Shown piece after piece: positions 1-3,892 of a stretch of DNA of 5,575 nucleotides. The notes under the pieces are model-generated. The model searched no databases and had not been told where the DNA came from. It was given only the letters and a program-made list of their open reading frames with translations. The translations under genes and the position numbers were made by a program. How positions within the stretch are numbered: the stretch's first letter is position 1; every line of letters starts with the position of its first letter. Origin of the DNA: Patescibacteria group bacterium. GTDB lineage: Bacteria > Patescibacteria > Paceibacteria > Moranbacterales > UBA1568. The stretch spans positions 1 through 5,575 of the forward strand of contig JAUPWD010000064.1 in assembly GCA_030916685.1 (NCBI GenBank), written 5' to 3'.

Positions 1-64
1 AGAGAGAAGAACTGAACAGAAGACTAGTAAAAATGAAACAGCTAAATCAGATATAATCATATAG
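1..64 (+). CDS. Possible 3' end of an upstream gene (partial, frame uncertain)
   Basis: The window opens in purine-rich sequence that is open in two plus-strand frames. One frame runs from base 2 to a TAG at 62-64 and ends in ..NETAKSDIII. The other runs from base 3 to a TAA at 54-56 and ends in ..LVKMKQLNQI. Both give a charged tail of the kind seen at protein C-termini, and the hairpin at 96-117 downstream fits a gene end. The piece is too short to choose a frame or assign a family, and it could be non-coding. Confidence 0.25.
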   Translation, partial: ERRTEQKTSKNETAKSDIII

Positions 65-95
65 TTGGGGAAGAAGGGGAATCTTACTACTCACT

Positions 96-127
96 TTTCG
101 TATGATAACATACGAAAGCTCCGTTTT
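96..127 (+). terminator. Hairpin, possible weak terminator of the upstream gene
   Basis: A perfect 9-bp stem, TTTCGTATG (96-104) with CATACGAAA (109-117), closes a 4-nt ATAA loop. A T4 run follows at 124-127 after a 6-nt gap. The gap weakens the case for an intrinsic terminator. It may instead be the first of the hairpins in the structured tract that follows. Confidence 0.3.
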
Positions 128-225
128 ATAGGGCTTCCGCCCTCTAATCCTCGCCAAGGCGAGGTCACCCCGAACGGGGAAAACCTTTTTCCCCGGCCCC
201 CTTTTGTTCGATCCCTGCCCCTATA
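127..225. other. Dense hairpin cluster, candidate structured non-coding region
   Basis: No plausible gene lies here. Consecutive hairpins are visible: AGGGC/GCCCT (130-134 with 139-143), CCTCGC/GCGAGG (149-154 with 159-164), CCCC/GGGG (168-171 with 176-179) and GGGGAAAA/TTTTCCCC (176-183 with 187-194). The last two share 176-179, so they exclude each other. TATAGGG (127-133) can pair with CCCTATA (219-225) and close the group into a multibranch fold. Transcription on either strand is not shown. The region may be a small RNA, a palindromic repeat cluster, or terminator debris next to the tRNA. Confidence 0.3.
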
Positions 226-233
226 AATCAATA

Positions 234-272
234 AAGCCAAAAGAGCATTCGAAGTGAATGCTCTTTTGGCTT
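234..272 (-). terminator. Intrinsic terminator of tRNA-Gln
   Basis: A perfect 17-bp stem (234-250 with 256-272) closes a 5-nt loop at 251-255. It begins 5 nt after the tRNA 3' end on the minus strand. Minus-strand sequence beyond the stem is T-rich (TATTGATTTAT) but not a clean T run. Position, stem length and the T-rich exit make it the likely end of the tRNA transcript. Confidence 0.65.
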
Positions 273-277
273 ATTAG

Positions 278-349
278 TTGCCCGGGCAGGGATCGAACCT
301 GCGCGTAGAGGATTCAAAGTCCTCCGCCTTACCGCTTGGCTACCGGGCA
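278..349 (-). tRNA. tRNA-Gln (anticodon UUG)
   Basis: A complete 72-nt cloverleaf reads on the minus strand. Acceptor TGCCCGG (349-343) pairs with CCGGGCA (285-279), with discriminator A at 278. The D stem is GCC/GGC with loop AAGCGGTAA. The anticodon stem GAGGA/TCCTC closes loop CTTTGAA, so the anticodon is TTG and the charged amino acid is glutamine. The T stem GCAGG/CCTGC closes TTCGATC. CCA is not encoded; the next bases are CTA, so a CCA-adding enzyme is needed. A possible promoter (TTGACC inside the 395-415 palindrome and TTTACT at 382-377, 18-nt spacer) precedes it but is weak. A strong hairpin follows. Confidence 0.95.
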
Positions 350-355
350 TTTTTC

Positions 356-383
356 AGGGAACAACTAACAATGAGCAGTAAAC
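356..383 (-). repeat. Degenerate heptanucleotide repeat, four units
   Basis: Read on the minus strand from 383, the sequence divides into GTTTACT, GCTCATT, GTTAGTT and GTTCCCT. These follow the same GTTNNNT pattern as the larger plus-strand array at 431-499, so the two arrays face each other across the palindrome at 395-415. The block fills the gap between that palindrome and tRNA-Gln and would form the tRNA leader. With only four degenerate units the call rests on its likeness to the other array. Confidence 0.45.
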
Positions 384-415
384 AAAAAACCTGGATCCCG
401 GGTCAAGCCCGAGAT
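384..415 (-). terminator. Palindrome with T6 tract, likely dnaX terminator
   Basis: On the minus strand ATCTCGGG and CCCGGGAT (415-408 and 402-395) pair around loop CTTGA, and a T6 run at 389-384 follows after CCAGG. The only non-Watson-Crick position is a U-G wobble in minus-strand RNA and would be a C-A mismatch in plus-strand RNA, which fits a terminator for dnaX. The sequence also resembles small palindromic elements dispersed in many bacterial genomes, so it may be one of those used as a terminator. Confidence 0.5.
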
Positions 416-430
416 GACAAATTGGGAGGG

Positions 431-499
431 GTTGTCGTTATCTGTTGATCGTTACCTGTCTCTTGTTGACTGTTAACTGTTAATTGTTGTCTGTTACCA
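431..499 (+). repeat. Degenerate heptanucleotide tandem repeat, ten units
   Basis: The stretch divides into GTTGTC, GTTATCT, GTTGATC, GTTACCT, GTCTCTT, GTTGACT, GTTAACT, GTTAATT, GTTGTCT and GTTACCA. Every unit but the first is 7 nt, and nine of ten begin GTT. The last units overlap the 3' end of dnaX and encode its final residues (about VTDNN) and its stop codon. The period of 7 is not a codon multiple, so the array is a DNA-level repeat the gene end has grown into or been invaded by. Confidence 0.65.
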
Positions 500-2090
500 A
501 TGTGCCGCCGAGCATTTCCATAGCTCGGGAAAGGAGGGGTTCATCGGCGACTGGAGCTGAAACAGCCGCTTTTTCACTTCCGGCTATGATGACGGTTATC
601 TCCGGAACTGACCCAAGAATGGTATCAAAGGCTTTCTCAAGCGTCAAACGGTTCTCTTGTTTCATGAGCTGATCGCGATGGAATGCGAAAGAGACCGTGA
701 GTGTAATGCGGTTTCCGGAGACATCGGAAGCGAAGCAATTGGTGAGTCCGAGAGCGAGCGATGCATTGAGGCGAATCGCTTCGCGAAGGATATTTGGCCA
801 TTTGCTTTGAATGGTCTCAAGTGAAATGAACCCCGGTTCACTTTTTTCTTTTATGGTTGCCGTAGCCTGTTTCACGACTGGAATATCATCGGTTGGAGGA
901 TTTTGTATTTTTGTCGGTGGGGGAGTTGGTGATACGGGAGGTTTCGGTGGTATTTCCCGATCAATCTTTTTTTCCGTTTGAATTGGTTTCGGTGTGGGAG
1001 TGTCGTCCAGATTCGCGGATTTCGCGATGGCTATCTCGAGGGCGAGTTCCGGAAGGGAGGTGCTCTTCGCATCGCGCGCGGCGATCTGGAATGACTCGAT
1101 GAATGTAATGATCTGTTCGAGCGAAAGAGATTTCCCGAGTGTGAAGAGAACCTTCTTTTCTTCCTCCGTGAGAACGCTGAATGCCGAATTTTTTTCTTCC
1201 ACGCCGGCGCGGACGAGGAGGAGGAGTCTGAGGATATCGAGCGTCGTGTCGAGGAAGTCAGAGATGTTCACTCCCTTCTCGGTGAGGGTTCGGACGAAGA
1301 GGAGTGACGGTAGGAGTCCTTCGGTCGTGAGCGTTTGGAAAAACGAGAGCACGACATCGCGACCCGTGAGACCAAGGAGAAGAGTTACCTCTTCAGATGT
1401 GATGGATTTTTTTCCGGAGAGTGTCGCCACTTGGCTCATGAGTGATTCGGCGTCGCGCATGCCACCCTCGGATGCGGATGCGATGAGGAGAAGTGCTTCC
1501 TCATCGATAGCGATTTTCTCTTCCTTGGCGATTTTCCCCAGCTTAAGAGCGATGGCGGAAACGGAAAATCGTCCGAGGTCGAAACGCTGACATCGGGAGA
1601 TGATGGTATCGGGGACTTTCTTCGGATTAGTCGTTGCGAAAATGAAGATGACGTGAGCTGGTGGTTCTTCGAGCGTCTTCAGGAGGGCGTTCCAGGCTCC
1701 GATGGAGAGCATATGCGCTTCATCGATGATGTAGATCTTGTAGGGAGCGAGTGCTGGTGGAAATTTGATAGTTTCACGAAGTTCACGGATATTGTCGACA
1801 CCGGTATTCGAAGCAGCATCGATTTCCATGATATCAAGCGAGCGATTGTCAGCCATGAGGAGACAGTGCTCACATTTTCCGCAGGGTTCGCCATCGGTAT
1901 TCTTGCTACAGGTGATGGCTTTAGCGAAGAGTCTCGCGAGCGTGGTCTTGCCGATGCCGCGTGATCCGGTGAAGAGATAGGCATGACCGGGCTTTCCTTT
2001 CGCGATACTTGTCTTCAGGATATTGACGATATTTTCTTGTCCGATGACGTCAGAGAAAAACTGTGGGCGATATTTTCGGGAGAAGGACAT
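480..2090 (-). CDS. dnaX: DNA polymerase III subunit gamma/tau (clamp-loader ATPase)
   Basis: This is the ATPase subunit of the cytoplasmic clamp loader, which opens the beta clamp onto primed DNA; the tau form also tethers polymerase cores. Visible motifs are Walker A GSRGIGKT (residues 42-49), zinc-binding cysteines 61, 70, 73 and 76, Walker B with DEAH (119-126), sensor 1 ATTNP (152-156), the SRC arginine finger (165-167) and sensor 2 in GMRDAES (R212). The clamp-loader collar region spans about 230-360. A proline-rich linker follows (about 363-420), then a tau-type C-terminal domain (about 421-510). At 536 aa it is shorter than E. coli tau (643). The start MSFSRKYRPQ is the family-typical N-terminus, although no clear Shine-Dalgarno precedes it. 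A -1 frameshift signal at codons 373-375 predicts a short gamma form. The stop lies within a heptad repeat. Identity is certain by motif. Confidence 0.97.
   Translation of the reverse strand: MSFSRKYRPQFFSDVIGQENIVNILKTSIAKGKPGHAYLFTGSRGIGKTTLARLFAKAITCSKNTDGEPCGKCEHCLLMADNRSLDIMEIDAASNTGVDNIRELRETIKFPPALAPYKIYIIDEAHMLSIGAWNALLKTLEEPPAHVIFIFATTNPKKVPDTIISRCQRFDLGRFSVSAIALKLGKIAKEEKIAIDEEALLLIASASEGGMRDAESLMSQVATLSGKKSITSEEVTLLLGLTGRDVVLSFFQTLTTEGLLPSLLFVRTLTEKGVNISDFLDTTLDILRLLLLVRAGVEEKNSAFSVLTEEEKKVLFTLGKSLSLEQIITFIESFQIAARDAKSTSLPELALEIAIAKSANLDDTPTPKPIQTEKKIDREIPPKPPVSPTPPPTKIQNPPTDDIPVVKQATATIKEKSEPGFISLETIQSKWPNILREAIRLNASLALGLTNCFASDVSGNRITLTVSFAFHRDQLMKQENRLTLEKAFDTILGSVPEITVIIAGSEKAAVSAPVADEPLLSRAMEMLGGTLVTDNN
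931..972 (-). promoter_or_regulatory. dnaX: Probable programmed -1 frameshift site in dnaX
   Basis: The minus strand has the slippery heptamer A AAA AAG at 972-966, in the X XXY YYZ phase with zero-frame codons AAA AAG (K374, K375). After a -1 slip the next codons are GAT and TGA (stop, 963-961), giving a 376-aa product that ends just after the collar domain. Six nucleotides downstream CGGGA (959-955) can pair with TCCCG (939-935) around a 15-nt loop; GAT/ATC could add three pairs beyond a bulge. E. coli dnaX uses the same heptamer, followed in the -1 frame by GAG TGA. No upstream Shine-Dalgarno stimulator is seen. Confidence 0.65.
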
Positions 2091-2103
2091 ATATAAAAAA
2101 TTT

Positions 2104-2131
2104 CTAATACCTAATATCTAATCTCAAATAC
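2104..2131 (+). repeat. Heptanucleotide repeat in the dnaX leader, four units
   Basis: The units CTAATAC, CTAATAT, CTAATCT and CAAATAC follow one another without gaps. They lie between the predicted dnaX transcription start (about 2139) and the dnaX ATG, so they form most of its 5' leader. The period matches the arrays past the dnaX stop, but the unit sequence differs. Confidence 0.5.
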
Positions 2132-2145
2132 AATTGAGTATATAC

Positions 2146-2154
2146 ATTATATCA
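2146..2154 (-). promoter_or_regulatory. Extended -10 promoter for dnaX
   Basis: The minus strand reads TGATATAAT, a perfect TATAAT with an upstream TG in the extended -10 position. It lies about 55 nt before the dnaX ATG and implies a start near 2139. The -35 position falls inside the gtrA terminator stem and does not match TTGACA, which is usual for extended -10 promoters. Confidence 0.5.
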
Positions 2155-2176
2155 AAAATCCCTCGAAAGAGGGATT
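2154..2176 (-). terminator. Intrinsic terminator of the gtrA-like gene
   Basis: AATCCCTC (minus strand, 2176-2169) pairs with GAGGGATT (2164-2157) around TTTC, an 8-bp stem. The stem's own TT and three more T's (2158-2154 region) give a short T5 exit. It begins 22 nt after the gtrA stop codon and ends directly against the dnaX extended -10, so it separates the two genes. Confidence 0.75.
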
Positions 2177-2198
2177 GACTTTATGATTGAAAGTCAGC

Positions 2199-2642
2199 TT
2201 ACTTCTTGAAGACAAAGAGCTTGTAGCCGACGAAGTTCCAGATGAGGGATATACCGGTCGCGAGGAGTTTGGCGATGTTTGCCCAGAGTACGGGGGATAT
2301 GCCGAATACCGGAGCGACGAAGGTGGTGATACCCGCGACGATACTGCTGTTGATGCCGGATCCGAGGAGACTGACGCCGATGAATTGCGCGAATTTCGTT
2401 TCTTCTCGATTGCGGGTAACATCCTGGAATGTCCAGTATTTGTTCATGAAGTAGCTGTTGATGACTGCGACGAGGAAGGAGATGGTATTGAGTACAAAAA
2501 GTCCGCTCCCGCTCGTGATGCCGGTAAGCTTGATCTCGATGTTCAGCACCGCAAAATCAATGGCGGTATTGACGCCGCCGATGAGGACGAATTTCGAAAA
2601 TTGTTTCGCCACACGTGTCAGTCGTTCTCTGGAGAGATCCAT
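2199..2642 (-). CDS. GtrA-family small membrane protein
   Basis: A 147-aa integral membrane protein with the family layout of four helices, at about 16-38, 46-66, 84-108 and 118-140. Family signatures are the N-terminal FVLIGGVNTAIDF (18-30), NKYWTF after helix 2 (67-72) and the C-terminal WNFVGYKLFVF (135-145) ending in lysines. Family members are thought to move or present lipid-linked sugars for cell-surface polysaccharides or O-antigen glucosylation; the substrate here is unknown. Length is typical. An in-frame TAA lies 9 nt upstream of the ATG, so the start is fixed unless it lies inside the gene. No Shine-Dalgarno is seen, and the 5' region is the structured element at 2654-2847. It lies downstream of the 303-aa gene on the same strand and may be read from that gene's promoter. 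It has its own terminator. Confidence 0.92.
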   Translation of the reverse strand: MDLSRERLTRVAKQFSKFVLIGGVNTAIDFAVLNIEIKLTGITSGSGLFVLNTISFLVAVINSYFMNKYWTFQDVTRNREETKFAQFIGVSLLGSGINSSIVAGITTFVAPVFGISPVLWANIAKLLATGISLIWNFVGYKLFVFKK

Positions 2643-2653
2643 GTATCCGTATT

Positions 2654-2847
2654 AAGTGTTTATCTCAAATCTCACCGTCGGAATAAGAAAATACAAATTA
2701 TTCAGACTTGTCGGCTAAAATATTATCATTTCGGCTGCAAATCTCGAAAATCTTGTCGGAATATCTCGATATTCCTCCTCAATTTTCAAAATTTTCGCTC
2801 GAAATGATAATATTTTATACTCGACATGAGATTTGAGATAAACACTT
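2654..2847. repeat. Structured intergenic element, copy A, inside a 21-bp inverted repeat
   Basis: This fills the gap between the 303-aa gene and gtrA. A perfect 21-bp inverted repeat (2654-2674 with 2827-2847) encloses it. Inside, TGTCG/CGACA (2709-2713 with 2822-2826) and an 18-bp stem (2716-2733 with 2800-2817) lead to a 66-nt core: a 5x5 internal loop (GCTGC 2734-2738, TCGCT 2795-2799), a 13-position stem (2739-2751 with 2782-2794), a 7x7 loop (CTTGTCG 2752-2758, CTCCTCA 2775-2781) and a tip stem GAATAT/ATATTC with loop CTCG (2759-2774). The left arm also holds an unshared insert at 2675-2706 with a GAATAA/TTATTC hairpin. Segment 2707-2832 matches copy B at 5201-5326. Function is unknown; it could be an RNA motif, a small non-autonomous mobile element or a protein-binding cruciform. 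Confidence 0.85.
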
Positions 2848-2853
2848 GGCAGG

Positions 2854-3765
2854 TTATTCGCTCTTTATGGAAGCCTCCTTTTCTTTCAGTTCTTTTTCGA
2901 CGGACTCCATGTCGCGCACCCATTCATCGAGGAAAGAGAGATCGCTCGCTGGTGTTGTCGCGGGAGCTGGTTCTGCTGCTGTCGATCCGGTAGTTGCTTG
3001 GACAGCGGTGTCATTTTTCATGGCATGCACCCAATCATCGAGAAGGGTCGGGTCTTTCGGTTCATTCGTTTCCGGATGATTGAAATGAGGATTCGGTTCG
3101 GCATCGACTTCTTCATGTTCGGTATGCAGGCCAGTCTTGAGACTTGCCTTCCAATTATTGAAAGTAGAATCGGTCGAGACTTTCGCGACGGGGAGGTTTT
3201 CTGCGTAACGACCTTTTTGGAGGACGCTTTCGAGGGCGGCGAAACTTGATGGCATATCGCGAGGGATGAGTGCAGCAACTTCATCTCCTGGTTCTGCTTT
3301 GAAATAGGTGATCGAAGCGAGGAGCACGCGATACGGGGTGCCTTCGGTGACGATGTAGTAATTCCCTTTTTCATCCTGAGTGACGACGCCGATGATATGC
3401 TTGCGCTCAATTGGCCCGATTTGCTTGTAGACGAATGATCCGTCGCTCGTGATAGTGAGCTTGAGCATGTCGCCTTCGACGAGCTTGGATTTGGAGGCAT
3501 AGTTCGCTGGGACGGGATACTGTTTGCTATCGGATCCGAACATGATCTGACCATCGAAAGTTCCTTCGATCACGGTTCCGTCTTCGGGATTGAGTTTGTG
3601 TGGGCGACCGGTTTTCTTCTTTCCTTCCAATTGCAAAAGCATCGCCTTGGCACCTTGGATGGTGCGCTCGGCGTTGTTGATCATTTCCCGAAGGGATTGG
3701 ATTTTCTGTGATTGATCGACACTCTCCTTGGTTTCTTCATGAGTGTCATGTGGGGCATTTGACAT
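2854..3765 (-). CDS. Conserved-looking protein of unknown function with duplicated beta domain
   Basis: I cannot assign a family to this 303-aa protein. There is no signal peptide or membrane segment, so it is probably cytoplasmic. In order it has a polar N-terminus, a predicted coiled coil (about 17-50), a beta-rich core (about 60-170) and a low-complexity acidic C-terminus. The core seems to be two related halves offset by 62 residues: 63-105 and 125-167 align without gaps and share Y, V, then GD and a closing I (YPVP..EGDMLKLTI and YRVL..PGDEVAALI). The tail carries two copies of one motif, LLDDWVHAM (241-249) and FLDEWVRDM (278-286), with a possible worn copy FNNWKASL (202-209). GGGA lies 7 nt before the ATG, and a good promoter starts about 47 nt upstream. 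The stop is followed by structured copy A. A nucleic-acid or partner-binding role is only a guess. Confidence 0.88.
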   Translation of the reverse strand: MSNAPHDTHEETKESVDQSQKIQSLREMINNAERTIQGAKAMLLQLEGKKKTGRPHKLNPEDGTVIEGTFDGQIMFGSDSKQYPVPANYASKSKLVEGDMLKLTITSDGSFVYKQIGPIERKHIIGVVTQDEKGNYYIVTEGTPYRVLLASITYFKAEPGDEVAALIPRDMPSSFAALESVLQKGRYAENLPVAKVSTDSTFNNWKASLKTGLHTEHEEVDAEPNPHFNHPETNEPKDPTLLDDWVHAMKNDTAVQATTGSTAAEPAPATTPASDLSFLDEWVRDMESVEKELKEKEASIKSE

Positions 3766-3771
3766 AGCGAT

Positions 3772-3791
3772 TTCCCAGGTACTTCCCAGGT
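3772..3791. repeat. Direct repeat TTCCCAGGT in the leader of the 303-aa gene
   Basis: TTCCCAGGT occurs at 3772-3780 and again at 3783-3791, spaced 11 bp (one helical turn). On the minus strand this reads ACCTGGGAA twice, and the copy nearer the ATG supplies the likely ribosome binding GGGA. It could be a regulator site acting on the leader, or a chance duplication. Confidence 0.35.
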
Positions 3792-3818
3792 TTTTATTTT
3801 TGTTTAACCTTTATGTCT

Positions 3819-3847
3819 ATTATACGAAAGGATGTGTTTTCTGGCAA
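3819..3847 (-). promoter_or_regulatory. Sigma-70-type promoter for the 303-aa gene
   Basis: The minus strand has TTGCCA (3847-3842), a 17-nt spacer and TATAAT (3824-3819): a five-of-six -35, a perfect -10 and ideal spacing. Transcription should begin near 3812, giving a leader of about 47 nt that includes the TTCCCAGGT repeats. It may also drive gtrA through copy A of the structured element. Confidence 0.7.
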
Positions 3848-3853
3848 ATACCA

Positions 3854-3870
3854 ACCCTGTCTACCCTGTC
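3854..3870. repeat. Direct repeat ACCCTGTC in the divergent promoter region
   Basis: ACCCTGTC occurs at 3854-3861 and 3863-3870 with a 9-bp period. The pair lies just upstream of the -35 of the minus-strand promoter and just upstream of the -10 of the plus-strand gene, so a protein bound here could act on both. No known operator is recognised. Confidence 0.35.
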
Positions 3871-3880
3871 GGATTCGGTG

Positions 3881-3886
3881 TAAAAT
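3881..3886 (+). promoter_or_regulatory. -10 element placing transcription start at the ATG of the 431-aa gene
   Basis: TAAAAT (five of six to TATAAT) ends 6 nt before the ATG at 3893, so the usual spacing puts the transcription start on or next to the A of the ATG. AGGAG at 3887-3891 leaves only one base before the ATG, too close for normal Shine-Dalgarno use. A leaderless message is therefore likely if this -10 is used. The -35 region has no good match. Confidence 0.4.
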
Positions 3887-3892
3887 AGGAGT

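Noticed and set aside
127..225. Second tRNA on the plus strand, suggested by GTTCGATCCCTGCCC and a 7-bp closing stem
   Set aside because: The bases around the T-loop-like sequence do not form a T stem, and there is no D arm or anticodon arm.
994..1590. Open plus-strand frame of 198 codons opposite dnaX
   Set aside because: It lies antisense inside a gene with unmistakable clamp-loader motifs, and its product is Arg/Ser-rich with no domain. It is a shadow frame.
2187..2807. Open plus-strand frame of 206 codons opposite gtrA and running into structured copy A
   Set aside because: gtrA on the other strand has clear family signatures. This product is acidic and featureless, and the frame continues into a repeat found elsewhere.
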